From Rhodococcus xishaensis (lineage in GTDB: Bacteria; Actinomycetota; Actinomycetes; Mycobacteriales; Mycobacteriaceae): 64,000 nt of DNA. The stretch's first letter is position 1; each line of letters begins with the position of its first letter. Position numbers and translations under genes: made by a program. This document shows positions 45,872 through 55,644 of this stretch, piece by piece. The notes beneath the pieces are model-generated. The model saw only the letters and a program-made list of their open reading frames with translations. It did not search any database and was not told the origin of the DNA. Where the stretch lies: the NCBI RefSeq assembly GCF_004011825.1, contig NZ_RKLO01000001.1, positions 519,575 to 583,574 of the forward strand, given 5' to 3'.

Positions 45872-47332
45872 ATGTCCCGATTCATTGACCGCGTGGTGCT
45901 GCACGTCAGCGCCGGAAAAGGCGGCAATGGTTGCGCCTCCGTCCACCGCGAGAAGTTCAAGCCGCTCGGAGGTCCGGATGGTGGTAACGGAGGGCGCGGC
46001 GGGAATGTTGTGCTCGAGGTGGACCGCAGCGTCCACACCCTCCTCGACTTCCACTTCCATCCGCGTGCGAAGGCGACCAACGGTGCGCAGGGCATGGGTG
46101 GCAACCGGGAGGGCGCCAACGGCTCGGATCTGATCCTCAAGGTTCCCGACGGCACCGTCGTCCTCGACGCAAAGGGTGGGGTTCTCGCCGATCTCATCGG
46201 CATTGGGACTCGGTACGTGGCGGCCCGCGGTGGCCGAGGTGGGCTCGGCAATGCGGCACTCGCATCCAAGGCGCGCAAGGCTCCTGGCTTCGCTCTGCTC
46301 GGTGAGGCGGGGGAGGAGCGGGACCTCGTCCTCGAACTCAAGTCGGTTGCCGATGTCGGGTTGGTCGGCTTCCCGTCCGCCGGCAAGTCCTCGCTCGTGT
46401 CGGTCTTGTCGGCTGCCAAGCCGAAGATCGCCGACTATCCGTTCACGACCCTCCAGCCGAACCTCGGCGTGGTCTCGGTCGGCGAGACGACGTTCACCGT
46501 CGCCGACGTTCCCGGCCTCATCCCCGGCGCCAGCCAGGGCCGCGGCCTGGGCCTGGACTTCCTGCGTCACCTCGAGCGCTGCGCGGTTCTCGCGCACGTC
46601 GTCGACTGCGCGACGCTGGAGCCCGGCCGGGATCCGATCTCTGACGTCGAAGCCCTCGAGGCTGAGTTGGCGGCCTACCAGCCCGCCCTCGAGGGCGATA
46701 CCGGTCTCGGCGACCTGGCGGATCGTCCGCGCATCGTGATCCTCAACAAGGCCGATGTGCCGGAGGCCGCGGAACTGGCCGAGATGGTCACGCCCGATTT
46801 CGTCGAGCGTGGATGGCCGGTGTTCACGATCTCCGCGGTGAGCCGAGAAGGATTGCGTCCCTTGACCTTCGCGCTTGCGAAGCTGGTGGCGGACTATCGT
46901 GAGTCGCATCCGCCGGCGGCGCCCAAACGTCAGGTGATCCGACCCATCGCGGCCGACGAGGACAGCTTCAGTGTCGTCGCCGATCCCGAGAATCCGGGCG
47001 GCTTCATAGTGCGGGGCGCACGACCCGAGCGGTGGGTGCAGCAGACCGCGTTCGACAACGACGAGGCCGTCGGCTACCTCGCCGACCGGTTGGCGCGCCT
47101 CGGTGTCGAGGACGAACTCGTCAGGCAGGGTGCCGAGCCCGGCGCCTTCGTCACGATCGGTGACGTCGGATTCGAATGGGAGCCGCAGACTCCCGCCGGT
47201 GTCGACGTCGTCCGGACCGGTCGCGGCACCGATGCCCGACTCGACCAGGTCGAGCGGATCGGCGCGGCCGAACGCAAACACGCCCGCCGCGTCCGTCGTG
47301 GGCACGATGACACGGATTCTGAAGAGCAGTGA
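45872..47332 (+). CDS. obg: Obg family GTPase (CgtA)
   Basis: ATG 45872 starts [21 protein letters not shown], the invariant Obg N-terminus, giving 486 residues; the longer frame begins in the terminator region. Domains are the Gly-rich Obg fold (1-158), the G domain with GFPSAGKSS (about 166-174), DVPG, and NKADV, then a C-terminal OCT domain (about 345-430) and a charged tail ending [12 protein letters not shown]. It acts in 50S assembly and the stringent/stress response. AGGAGG lies upstream. The stop overlaps proB by 4 nt. Confidence 0.97.
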   Translation: MSRFIDRVVLHVSAGKGGNGCASVHREKFKPLGGPDGGNGGRGGNVVLEVDRSVHTLLDFHFHPRAKATNGAQGMGGNREGANGSDLILKVPDGTVVLDAKGGVLADLIGIGTRYVAARGGRGGLGNAALASKARKAPGFALLGEAGEERDLVLELKSVADVGLVGFPSAGKSSLVSVLSAAKPKIADYPFTTLQPNLGVVSVGETTFTVADVPGLIPGASQGRGLGLDFLRHLERCAVLAHVVDCATLEPGRDPISDVEALEAELAAYQPALEGDTGLGDLADRPRIVILNKADVPEAAELAEMVTPDFVERGWPVFTISAVSREGLRPLTFALAKLVADYRESHPPAAPKRQVIRPIAADEDSFSVVADPENPGGFIVRGARPERWVQQTAFDNDEAVGYLADRLARLGVEDELVRQGAEPGAFVTIGDVGFEWEPQTPAGVDVVRTGRGTDARLDQVERIGAAERKHARRVRRGHDDTDSEEQ

Positions 47333-48429
47333 GTGAGATCAGGGCTGCGATCGCGTCGGCGCGCAGCGTCGTCGTCAAGATCGGATCCTCGGCCGTCACG
47401 AGCATGGTCGGTGGACTCGACCTCGGACGGTTGAACCTGCTGGCCGATGCCCTCGAGGCGCGCATGCGGGCCGGTTCGGACGTCGTCGTGGTGTCCTCAG
47501 GGGCGGTGGGTGCCGGGCTGGCACCTCTCGGGTTGACCCATCGTCCAAGGGATCTCGCAACCAAGCAGGCAGCGGCGAGTGTCGGCCAGTTGGCCGTGGC
47601 GCACGCGTGGGGTACGTCGTTCGCGCGGTACGGGCGCACCGTTGGCCAGGTGCTGCTCACAGCGGACGACATCGCCCGTCGCACGCAGCATCGCAATGCG
47701 CAGCGCACTCTCGATCGGCTGCGCGCGCTGCACGCGGTAGCGATCGTGAACGAGAATGACACCGTCGCGACTACCGAACTGCGCTTCGGCGACAATGATC
47801 GGCTCGCCGCACTCGTCTCGCACCTTGTGGGTGCGGACGCCCTCGTGCTGTTGTCCGACGTCGACGGACTGTACGACGGCGATCCCCGAAAGGGCGGGGC
47901 CACACTCATTCCCGAGGTCAACAGTCCCGAGGACCTCGATGGAGTGGTTGCCGGATCCGGGGGAGCGCTCGGAACCGGAGGTATGGCATCCAAGCTGTCG
48001 GCGGCGCGGTTGGCGGCAGATTCGGGGGTGCCCGTGCTGCTCGCGGCCGCATCGGACGCCGCGACGGCGCTGGCGACAGCTGATGTCGGCACGGTGTTCG
48101 CCGCTCGGCCGCACCGGATGTCGGCGCGCAAGTTCTGGGTGCGACACGCCGCGGACACGCAGGGCGCGATCCACTTGGATACGGGAGCTGTGAACGCGAT
48201 TGTGGAGCGACGGAGGTCGCTCCTGCCGGCCGGCATCACCCAGGTCGTGGGCCGCTTCTACGGCGGCGACGTGGTTGCTCTCATTGCGCCGGACGAGCGC
48301 CCCGTGGCGCGGGGCGTCGTTGCATACGATTCGACCGAGATCGAGGACATGCTCGGTCGTTCGACGAGCGAGTTGCCTGCGTACATGCAGCGTCCGGTCG
48401 TTCACGCAGATGACCTGGTCCCGCTGTAG
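47329..48429 (+). CDS. proB: Glutamate 5-kinase with PUA domain
   Basis: A 366-residue enzyme that makes the first step of proline synthesis. The amino-acid kinase domain shows [29 protein letters not shown] and [20 protein letters not shown]-terminal PUA domain (about 275-360) covers [24 protein letters not shown] overlaps the obg stop as GTGA. proA, the next enzyme, is 11.7 kb away instead of adjacent, with a sirtuin, ectAB, recQ and transport genes in between. Confidence 0.96.
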   Translation: MSEIRAAIASARSVVVKIGSSAVTSMVGGLDLGRLNLLADALEARMRAGSDVVVVSSGAVGAGLAPLGLTHRPRDLATKQAAASVGQLAVAHAWGTSFARYGRTVGQVLLTADDIARRTQHRNAQRTLDRLRALHAVAIVNENDTVATTELRFGDNDRLAALVSHLVGADALVLLSDVDGLYDGDPRKGGATLIPEVNSPEDLDGVVAGSGGALGTGGMASKLSAARLAADSGVPVLLAAASDAATALATADVGTVFAARPHRMSARKFWVRHAADTQGAIHLDTGAVNAIVERRRSLLPAGITQVVGRFYGGDVVALIAPDERPVARGVVAYDSTEIEDMLGRSTSELPAYMQRPVVHADDLVPL

Positions 48430-48452
48430 CCCTGGTCACTCTGTTGTCGAAG

Positions 48453-49271
48453 TCAGGCGGGTAGGGCGGCCTCTAGTTCCACCAGAAGCTCGGAGCTGCC
48501 GAGTTCAGCCTTGAGCGCTGCGAATTCGTCGCCGCGGGTTGCGCCCCGGTTGACGATGACGATCGGCTTGCCGTCGCGAGCGGCGCGGCGGACGTACCTC
48601 AGACCCGACATCACTGTGAGTGAGGAGCCGACGACCATCAGGGCGTCGGTTTCGGCAAGCATCTCGAAGCCGCAGGCAACCCGCGGCTTCGGGACGCTCT
48701 CGCCGAAGTAGACGATGTCGGGTTTGAGCATGCCGCCGCACCGGTCGCAGTCGACCACCCGAAAGTCGTTGGTGCTCTGGACGACCGCGTCGGCGTCGGG
48801 CGCGATTTCGACGCCGGTGGCCACGGCCCCCGTGTCGGCGAGGCCGGGGTTCGCGGCGTCGAGGCGTTCGGCGAGTGTCATCCGCGAGATCCGGTGTTCG
48901 CAAGTGAGACAGCGTACTTGGGCGTAGGTCCCATGTAGGTCGATGACGCGGCGGCTTCCAGCCTTCGTGTGCAACAAGTCGACGTTCTGGGTAATCACTC
49001 CGCGTACCACGCCGGCGCGTTCGAGCCCCGCCAAGGCGCGGTGCCCGGAGTTGGGGCGGGCGGCGTCCATGTATCGCCAGCCGAGGTGATTTCGAGCCCA
49101 GTAGCGGCGACGGAACGCCACATCGCCGACGAACTGCTGGTAGGTCATCGGGTTCCGGGGTTGTGAGTCGGGGCCCCGGTAGTCGGGGATACCCGAGTCG
49201 GTGGAGACGCCCGCCCCGGTAAGCACGCACAGGCGCCGGCCGCCGAGCAGTTCGAGTATCCGGTCGATCAC
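48453..49271 (-). CDS. NAD-dependent protein deacylase, sirtuin (class II-like)
   Basis: A 272-residue Sir2 protein. The NAD loop GAGVSTDSGIPDYRG (19-33), TQNVD (94-98), catalytic His113 in DLHGTY, and the zinc pairs CLTC (121/124) and CDRC (175/178) are complete. TQNVDLLHTKAG and the long zinc module fit class II (SIRT4-like) sirtuins, which deacylate lysines or ADP-ribosylate. GTG 49271 follows TACCCT by 7 nt, so the mRNA may be leaderless. It converges with proB, leaving a 23-nt gap. Confidence 0.93.
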   Translation of the reverse strand: MIDRILELLGGRRLCVLTGAGVSTDSGIPDYRGPDSQPRNPMTYQQFVGDVAFRRRYWARNHLGWRYMDAARPNSGHRALAGLERAGVVRGVITQNVDLLHTKAGSRRVIDLHGTYAQVRCLTCEHRISRMTLAERLDAANPGLADTGAVATGVEIAPDADAVVQSTNDFRVVDCDRCGGMLKPDIVYFGESVPKPRVACGFEMLAETDALMVVGSSLTVMSGLRYVRRAARDGKPIVIVNRGATRGDEFAALKAELGSSELLVELEAALPA

Positions 49272-49278
49272 CCGATCC

Positions 49279-49284
49279 AGGGTA
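49279..49284 (-). promoter_or_regulatory. TANNNT -10 hexamer for leaderless sirtuin mRNA
   Basis: Minus-strand TACCCT ends 7 nt before GTG 49271. Confidence 0.45.
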
Positions 49285-49539
49285 GGCCCGTGCTTGTCGT
49301 CGGGCCGTCACGTCACCGCGCACCCCTGACGGACGAGGTGACTCACCGGGCGGGAATCGGTCCACCCCCGATTTGGTGGGGCCGATGCAGGCGTCGAAGA
49401 CCCGTCACGGGCATTTTGTCGGAAACGCCCCCCTCGACGGGTTCTCTTCTCTATCGTGACTAATTCGATACATGTCAATCGCGGGGTGGTGCTTTCGTGC
49501 GCCATCCGCGCTCCCGTTCCTTCGACGAGAGAGCAGTCA

Positions 49540-51366
49540 ATGGATTTCTCTACCGGCTCCCCCGGTAGGCCTGGCGCGTCCGCGCGTCGGCCTCATACCG
49601 TTCGGTCGATTCTCGCCATCCTCGTGATCGCCCCTCTCGCGATCGCCGCCTTCTACATGTGGGCTCTGTGGAATCCGGGTGACACCGTCAACCGGCTCCC
49701 AGTGGCGATCGTGAATTCGGACGTGGGCGCGGAGGTCGACGGAACTCCGCTCGAGGTGGGCGACGAAGTAGTCGCGGCGCTGGTCGAGAGCGGTGACGTG
49801 GATTGGAAGGTGGTTACTGCCGAGCAGGCGCGGGAGGGCGTCGACGACGGTACCTACTACTACTCGGTCGTGATCCCGGAGACGTTCAGTGCGGACGTGG
49901 CCAGCGCCGCGACCGGGGACGGGCGCAGGGCCCAGCTCGAAGTCGTCTACAACGATTTCAACAGCCTGGTCGCGACGCCGGTCGGGGAGAGTGTCATTGC
50001 GCAGGTGCGGTCCGCTGTGTCGGAGTCCATTGGTCAGCAGTCCGCGGACGAGGTCCTCATCGGTCTGGGCGAGCTGGGCCAGGGCTTCGGTGAGGCGGCG
50101 GCCGGTGCCCAGCAACTCTCGGACGGTGCGGGCGAGGCCCTGGCGGGTGCCAACGAGGCGTACGCAGGAAGCCGGGAACTCGCTGCCGGCGCCGTTGAGC
50201 TATCGGCGGGAGCGGACCAGGCTGCGGCAGGCTCGAGTGAGCTGAGCGCAGGTATGAATGAGCTCGTCGGAGGCACAGACCTGCTCGGTGACGGAGCCCG
50301 CCAGATCAGTGAGGTCGTCGACCTGGTCACCGGCCCGATCTTGAGCGTTATGGGAGAGCAGGGCGACATTGCCTCTCAGCTTGTCGAACTGCGTGATGGT
50401 GCTCGTGAGTTGGCGTACCAGCTCACCGATCCCTCGAGCGACTACCGCGGCGGAGTGCTCGCCGCTACTGCCGGTGCAGCTGATCTCGACGCGGGTCTGG
50501 GCGAGCTGGCGGCCGGTGCGCAAGAGTTGAGCGCCGGCGCCGGTGAACTCTCGTCCGGACTGGGACAGCTTGCCGCCGGTATGGGCGAGCTCGACTCCGG
50601 CAGCGTCGAACTTGCAACCGGGCTCACCGAGGGTCTGGCGCAGGTTCCGCAGTTCACCGAGGAGCAGCGCCTCACCACCGCGGGACTATTGGCCTCGCCG
50701 GTCGGTGTTGATGAGGTATACGCCTATCCCGCAGCCGGGTTCGGTCCGGGCGCAGTACCGGCCGTGATATCGGTGCTGCTGTTCCTGGTCGGCATCCTGG
50801 TCTGGTTCGTCGTCCGTCCGCGTCGTGGACCGGCGCGGCAGGTGCATGACGGCGTGATCCAGGAGGGTCTGCGTCGGTACCGGATCCCTGCCGCCGTCGC
50901 CCTGGTCGCCGCGCTGGTGGCGTCGGTGGTGTCCCTCGTCGTCGCTGACGTCGACCCACCGAGTGTCCTGGCGATGATCGCTGTCATGATCCTGGTCGGC
51001 GCCGCTGCTGTCGCAGCCGGGCGTGTCTTCACCGTGGTGCTCGGAGCGGTGAACGGAACCTTCGTGGCGCTGGGCGCCTTGATGATCCAGATCTTCACGT
51101 TCGGTGCCGTCTACCCGATCGAGCAGCTGCCGGCGCCGGTGCAGTGGATCCATTCATTGATGCCGCTGACGTGGGCACACAACTCGATGCGCATGGTGCT
51201 TGTCGGGTACTACGGGCCGCGTTTCTGGGTCGTGGTCTTCGCTCTCGCTGCACTCGTCGTTGCTGCGGCGGCCTTCACCATCTGGTGGCGACGCAGGCAG
51301 GAACCCGAGGTCGAAGACGTGGAGCCGTTGCCGGAACCGTCTCCGGAACTGCAGACTGTGGGCTGA
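49540..51366 (+). CDS. YhgE/Pip family membrane protein (ABC-2-like)
   Basis: ATG 49540 gives 608 residues. One N-terminal helix (about 21-43) is followed by an extracytoplasmic domain with VAIVNSDVGAEVDG, typical of YhgE/Pip. A long Ala/Gly-rich helical stretch has repeating ELxxGAxxLSxGxxEL heptads (about 200-390) and probably forms a coiled coil outside the cell. Five or six membrane helices close the protein (from about 410 onward, ending WWRRRQ). Relatives include phage infection protein Pip and mycobacterial/T7SS-associated Esa-like proteins; function here is unknown. It has no adjacent ATPase. The region 49272-49539 before it holds the sirtuin promoter and no other gene. Confidence 0.86.
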   Translation: MDFSTGSPGRPGASARRPHTVRSILAILVIAPLAIAAFYMWALWNPGDTVNRLPVAIVNSDVGAEVDGTPLEVGDEVVAALVESGDVDWKVVTAEQAREGVDDGTYYYSVVIPETFSADVASAATGDGRRAQLEVVYNDFNSLVATPVGESVIAQVRSAVSESIGQQSADEVLIGLGELGQGFGEAAAGAQQLSDGAGEALAGANEAYAGSRELAAGAVELSAGADQAAAGSSELSAGMNELVGGTDLLGDGARQISEVVDLVTGPILSVMGEQGDIASQLVELRDGARELAYQLTDPSSDYRGGVLAATAGAADLDAGLGELAAGAQELSAGAGELSSGLGQLAAGMGELDSGSVELATGLTEGLAQVPQFTEEQRLTTAGLLASPVGVDEVYAYPAAGFGPGAVPAVISVLLFLVGILVWFVVRPRRGPARQVHDGVIQEGLRRYRIPAAVALVAALVASVVSLVVADVDPPSVLAMIAVMILVGAAAVAAGRVFTVVLGAVNGTFVALGALMIQIFTFGAVYPIEQLPAPVQWIHSLMPLTWAHNSMRMVLVGYYGPRFWVVVFALAALVVAAAAFTIWWRRRQEPEVEDVEPLPEPSPELQTVG

Positions 51367-51547
51367 CGCGGAAACGCTCTGGATCGGAAGCCGGGCCCTG
51401 GGTCCGCTCCGAGCGGGTTCACGCGGTCGCCGTAACACTCTCGATTCGGGAGGTTGCGGCGGCCGCGTCATCGACCCGGGCGGGACATCTACGGGGGTCA
51501 ACAATCGCCGACTCGAAGCCGACCAAGCAGACCCTCGAAGGAGTGGC

Positions 51548-52807
51548 TCAGGCCAACGTCCTGGCGGTGGCCTCGGCGAGAATGCTCAGCCCGTGGTCCA
51601 ATTCGGCATCGGTGATGGTTAGCGGCGGAAGCAGTTTCACCACCTCGTCCGAGGGACCGGATGTCTCTGCCAGCAGGCCTTCGTCGAATGCCAGTCCACA
51701 GACGGTGACTGCCCTCTGGGGTTCGTCGAATGCCAATCCTCGGACCATGCCGCGGCCGCGGGTGCTGACGCCGTCGAACGCGTCGGCAAGGTTCGAGAGG
51801 ACCTCGTTGATGCGCTCGCCCTTGGCGAGGGTCTCATTCTGCAGTCTGTCGTCAGACCAGTAGTGGTCCAGTGCTGTGGTTGCGGTTACGAACGCGGGGT
51901 TGTTGCCACGGAAGGTGCCGTTGTGCTCTCCCGGACCCCACAAATCGAGTTCGGGCTTGAACAGAGTCAGCGCCAGTGGCAGACCATAGCCGCCGATGGA
52001 CTTCGACAGCGTGACGATATCGGGGGTGATACCTGCGACCTCGAACGAGAAGAACGGACCGGTCCGGCCGCAACCCATCTGTACGTCATCGACGATCAGC
52101 AGCATGTCATGCCGCTTGCACAGGTCAGCCAGTGCCCGAAGCCATTCGGGCCGAGCCACATTGACACCACCCTCGCCCTGTACGGTCTCGACGATGACGG
52201 CGGCGGGCTGGTTCAGGCCGCTGCCGCCGTCGTCCAGCACCCGCTCGAACCACTGGAAATCCTCACTCACTCCGCCGAAGTAGTTGTCGAACGGCATCGG
52301 GGTGGTGTGCACCAGCGGAATGCCGGCACCGGCACGTTTCATCGAGTTGCCGGTCACCGAGAGCGAACCCAGCGTCATACCGTGAAAAGCGTTGGTGAAG
52401 CTGATGATCGATTCTCGGCCGGTTACCTTGCGGGCGAGCTTGAGGGCTGACTCGACGGCGTTGGTACCGGTGGGGCCAGGGAACTGCACCTTGTAGTCGA
52501 GTGCGCGCGGGTCGAGGATGTTGCGCTTGAAGCTTTCGAGGAATTCACGCTTGGCAACGGTGGACATGTCCAAGCCGTGAGTGATTCCGTCGTCGGTGAT
52601 GTACTGGATCAGCGCCTTCTTCATCACCGGGTTGTTGTGGCCGTAGTTGAGCACGCCCGCACCCGCGAAGAAGTCGAGGTACTCACGCCCGGACTCGTCC
52701 TGGATCCATGCGCCCGATCCCGTTTCGAAGACAGTCGGCCAGCTGCGGCAGTAGCTGCGCACCTCGGATTCGAGGGATTCGAAGATGCTGGTCTCGACAG
52801 TGGTCAT
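51548..52807 (-). CDS. ectB: Diaminobutyrate-2-oxoglutarate transaminase
   Basis: A 419-residue class III PLP aminotransferase. PLP Lys269 is in [13 protein letters not shown], Asp240/241 in [13 protein letters not shown], and the EctB-typical start [17 protein letters not shown] and LNYGHNNP are present. It converts aspartate semialdehyde to L-2,4-diaminobutyrate. It follows ectA by 12 nt with GAGGAAGGG upstream. Downstream, where ectC is expected, the 181 nt to the convergent YhgE gene encode nothing resembling ectoine synthase. Acetylornithine aminotransferase was considered, but the N-terminus and ectA context favour EctB. Confidence 0.93.
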   Translation of the reverse strand: MTTVETSIFESLESEVRSYCRSWPTVFETGSGAWIQDESGREYLDFFAGAGVLNYGHNNPVMKKALIQYITDDGITHGLDMSTVAKREFLESFKRNILDPRALDYKVQFPGPTGTNAVESALKLARKVTGRESIISFTNAFHGMTLGSLSVTGNSMKRAGAGIPLVHTTPMPFDNYFGGVSEDFQWFERVLDDGGSGLNQPAAVIVETVQGEGGVNVARPEWLRALADLCKRHDMLLIVDDVQMGCGRTGPFFSFEVAGITPDIVTLSKSIGGYGLPLALTLFKPELDLWGPGEHNGTFRGNNPAFVTATTALDHYWSDDRLQNETLAKGERINEVLSNLADAFDGVSTRGRGMVRGLAFDEPQRAVTVCGLAFDEGLLAETSGPSDEVVKLLPPLTITDAELDHGLSILAEATARTLA

Positions 52808-52819
52808 GAGAGCCCTTCC

Positions 52820-53350
52820 TCAGGAAGCGTTCTGTGGCGAGATGATGTAGAGATCTTCGGATTCGTGGCTGTCGGGAAAGTCTTTCGGGGAGAAGAGTTC
52901 TTGCCTGGTGATGGTGCATCCACGTCGATGCGCGACGGATGTGAACAGCGCAATCGATGCTGCATTGTCGGGGCTGATCGTGGTCTCCAACGCCCAGACA
53001 CCCTGAAGTGCGACGTGGTCCATCAGACTGGTCAGCATTCTTCCCGCCAGCCCGTGCCCGCGATGCTCTTCGTCCACGGCGACCTGCCAGACGAACAGGG
53101 TGGCGGGTACTACCCCGGGGCGCACATAGCCAGTGACAAATCCGACTGCCCGGTTGTTCACGGTGGCGACAATCGAGGTTTCCCGAAAATCTCTGCACCA
53201 CAGCAGGTACGAATAGCTCGAGTTGAGGTCGAGCACCTGCGTATCCTTGGCAATCTCCCAGAGCCGGACTCCGTCTGAGATCTGTGGTTTACGGAACTTC
53301 ACCGCGTCCGGCGCGGTGGTTGGGGTAGTTCTAGATTGTGTTGGCATCAT
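52820..53350 (-). CDS. ectA: L-2,4-diaminobutyrate N-acetyltransferase
   Basis: ATG 53350 (MMPTQSRTT) gives 176 residues; a TTG at 53371 is the longer option. The EctA core is plain: FRKPQISDGVRLWEIAKDTQVLDLNSSYSYLLWCRDF, then the acetyl-CoA loop VDEEHRGHGLAGRML and TISPDNAASIALFTSVA. It acetylates the gamma-amino group of diaminobutyrate to N-gamma-acetyldiaminobutyrate, the ectoine precursor. A CRP/GlxR box lies about 110 nt upstream. The operon is ectA-ectB only. Confidence 0.94.
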   Translation of the reverse strand: MMPTQSRTTPTTAPDAVKFRKPQISDGVRLWEIAKDTQVLDLNSSYSYLLWCRDFRETSIVATVNNRAVGFVTGYVRPGVVPATLFVWQVAVDEEHRGHGLAGRMLTSLMDHVALQGVWALETTISPDNAASIALFTSVAHRRGCTITRQELFSPKDFPDSHESEDLYIISPQNAS

Positions 53351-53459
53351 GGCGGTTGGCGTCCTCGACAATCGAACGTAACAAGCAGGCCTAAGGATTT
53401 CATCGTCGCGACGAAATCGGCCGAGGGAGACCGTGCACCCGCGCAGGTGAGAGCCAGAA

Positions 53460-53475
53460 TGTGAGGCTTATCACA
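53460..53475. promoter_or_regulatory. CRP/GlxR-type cAMP receptor site upstream of ectAB
   Basis: TGTGA-GGCTTA-TCACA is an exact match to TGTGAN6TCACA. It lies between the recQ stop and ectA. It could serve ectAB, which reads away from it. Confidence 0.65.
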
Positions 53476-53482
53476 TTCGGTG

Positions 53483-55579
53483 TCATTTCGGGGTCGCGAG
53501 GGCGAAAGGAAGGACCGAGGGAGCCCCTGCCCTACGTATCGCCCGTGCCGCCATCGTCAATGTCCAACCAGAGTCGGTGACCGCGTCCAGCAGCAGGACG
53601 GGCCGGTCGAGTCCGGACAGATCCGGGGTCTCCCACGCGTTGACCAGACCCGCGACGCGGTAAGCGGAGTTCGCCGTCGACGCTGGTGAATGTCCGGGCT
53701 GCACCCGAAGGTCCCCCAGGTCGGAAAGACGCCCCACGCGCGCGAGCCGTGTGGTGAGTGAGCGCATCAACGCAGGGTGGGTGGGCGATTCAACGCACAT
53801 CACCGAGCCCGGGCGCTCGGCCCAGTCCCACGAGGCGAGCACCTTGACGCAGGCGTCGACGATCGCATCCGGCACCGGGGCGTCGGAACCGCCGATCAGT
53901 GTGCGAAGGCGCTGCCCCCAGCCGAGATCCGACAGGCGGCCCAAGACGCGGCCAGGCTCCGGTCCGTCGGTGATCTTGCCGGACAGGTCGATTCCCAACT
54001 TCGCCATTCCGGTGGGCCACTGCTTGCGTGGTGGAAGATCGATGCCCGGCCGGTCGAGCCGGCGTTGCGTGTCAGCGACCGCCTCCGCAGCGACATCGGT
54101 GCTGTACTTCGGGCCGGTGCAGTTGTCGCAACGTCCGCAGTAACTGTCGCCGTCAAGCCCCGGATCGTCGAGTTGGCGCCGTAGGAACATCATTCGGCAC
54201 TCGTCGGTGCGCTCGTATTCGAGCATCGCCCGCTGCTCGGCCCCGCGAGCCGCCTCGAGCCGGCCGTAACGATCCGCGTCGTACGACCACGGCTGTCCGG
54301 TCGCGACCCAGCCGCCTCGCACGCGCCGGACGGCACCGTCCACGTCGAGGACCTTCAGGACCAGTTCGAGCCGGGTGCGGCCTAGCTCGACGAGGGGCTC
54401 GAGGGCCATCGTGGATTGGGGGCGTTCGGTTTCGAGGACGTCGATCACTTTGCGGACAATGTGCTCGCGGGGGAACGACACCGAAGCGAAGTAGCTCCAG
54501 ATCTGCTGATCCTCGGGCCCTGGCAGTAACACCACCTCGGCGCTGTCGGTGGCGCGTCCCGCGCGGCCGACCTGCTGGTAGTACGAGATGGGCGACGACG
54601 GCGCGCCCACGTGCACGACGAACCCGAGGTCGGGCTTGTCGAAGCCCATGCCCAGTGCGGACGTAGCCACCAGTGCCTTGACCCGGTTGTTCAGCAGGTC
54701 GCTCTCGAGGACCTCGCGCTCGGCAGCATCGGTCTGACCCGTGTAGGCAGCCACCTGGTGTCCGCGATCGGCGAGCAGACTCGCCAGGTCTCGCGCGGCG
54801 GAGACCGTGAGTGTGTAGACGATGCCGGAACCGGGGAGTTCGTCGAGGTGTTCGGCGAGCCAGGCCGCGCGCTGGGTCGCCTCCGCGATGCGAACGACGG
54901 ACAGGCTCAGCGAGTGACGTTCGAGGGTGCCGCGCAGGACGAGAGTCTCGGTGCCGCCGACTCCGAGCTGGGTGGCGACGTCGGAGACGACGCGGTCGTT
55001 GGCAGTCGCGGTGGTCGCGAGGACGGGAATGCCCTCCCCGAGATCCTCGACGAGGGTGCGGATGCGCCGATAGTCGGGCCGGAAGTCGTGCCCCCAGTCG
55101 GAGACGCAGTGTGCCTCGTCGACGACGACCAGGCCCGAGTCGGCGGCGAGGGACGGGAGCACTTGATCGCGGAAATCGGGGTTGTTGAGCCGCTCGGGAC
55201 TGACCAGCAGAACGTCCAGCTCGCGTGCCGCGACGCGCTGGTGGATCTCGTCCCACTCGGTGACGTTGCCGGAGTTGATCGTGGCGGCGCGCACACCCGC
55301 CCGCTCGGCGGAGCTTACCTGGTTCCGCATCAGTGCCAGCAGCGGCGAGACGATGACTGTCGGGCCGTGTCCGCGGGACCGGAGCAGCTTCGCGGCGATG
55401 AAGTAGACCGCCGATTTGCCCCAGCCCGTGCGCTGGACGACAAGGGCCCGTCGGCGTCCCACGACGAGTGCTTCGATCGCCGTCCACTGATCCTCACGCA
55501 GCCGAGCGTCCGGGCCGGCGAGTACCCGGAGCAACCGTTCGGCCTCATCGCGGAGATCTGCTGTGGTCGCGGTCGTCAT
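53483..55579 (-). CDS. recQ: RecQ-family DNA helicase with C-terminal phosphoribosyltransferase-like domain
   Basis: ATG 55579 gives 698 residues; the longer frame runs antisense-like through neighbouring genes. The helicase core has QRTGWGKSAVYF (Walker A), VVDEAHCVSDWGHDFRPDY, TATAND, GRAGR in QQVGRAGRA, and the RecQ zinc Cys set YCGRCDNC. An RQC-like winged helix precedes the zinc (VRKVIDVLETE..). In place of an HRDC domain the last ~170 residues resemble a ComF-type phosphoribosyltransferase: SPTHPALMRSLTTRLA, then NSAYRVAGLV, and a PRPP-loop-like VLLLDAVTDSGWTLTMAARAI. The second acidic residue of the loop is Ala. It unwinds 3'-tailed DNA; the tail role is unknown. Confidence 0.9.
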   Translation of the reverse strand: MTTATTADLRDEAERLLRVLAGPDARLREDQWTAIEALVVGRRRALVVQRTGWGKSAVYFIAAKLLRSRGHGPTVIVSPLLALMRNQVSSAERAGVRAATINSGNVTEWDEIHQRVAARELDVLLVSPERLNNPDFRDQVLPSLAADSGLVVVDEAHCVSDWGHDFRPDYRRIRTLVEDLGEGIPVLATTATANDRVVSDVATQLGVGGTETLVLRGTLERHSLSLSVVRIAEATQRAAWLAEHLDELPGSGIVYTLTVSAARDLASLLADRGHQVAAYTGQTDAAEREVLESDLLNNRVKALVATSALGMGFDKPDLGFVVHVGAPSSPISYYQQVGRAGRATDSAEVVLLPGPEDQQIWSYFASVSFPREHIVRKVIDVLETERPQSTMALEPLVELGRTRLELVLKVLDVDGAVRRVRGGWVATGQPWSYDADRYGRLEAARGAEQRAMLEYERTDECRMMFLRRQLDDPGLDGDSYCGRCDNCTGPKYSTDVAAEAVADTQRRLDRPGIDLPPRKQWPTGMAKLGIDLSGKITDGPEPGRVLGRLSDLGWGQRLRTLIGGSDAPVPDAIVDACVKVLASWDWAERPGSVMCVESPTHPALMRSLTTRLARVGRLSDLGDLRVQPGHSPASTANSAYRVAGLVNAWETPDLSGLDRPVLLLDAVTDSGWTLTMAARAIRRAGAPSVLPFALATPK

Positions 55580-55644
55580 GGCTCCATCGTGCCCGAGGTC
55601 GCAGACACCCCCTGGAATATCGACTGCAATCTCGGCGGATCGGA

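Noticed and set aside
51680-51735. A 14-nt direct repeat inside ectB giving GLAFDE twice
   Set aside because: The segment aligns to other EctB proteins as I recall them without length change, so it is probably chance similarity and not an insertion.
53397-53419. GATTTC/GAAATC inverted repeat upstream of ectA as an EctR operator
   Set aside because: The arms are 6 bp over an 11-nt spacer with a competing TCGTCGCGACGA palindrome; no MarR-type regulator is encoded nearby, so I do not assign it.
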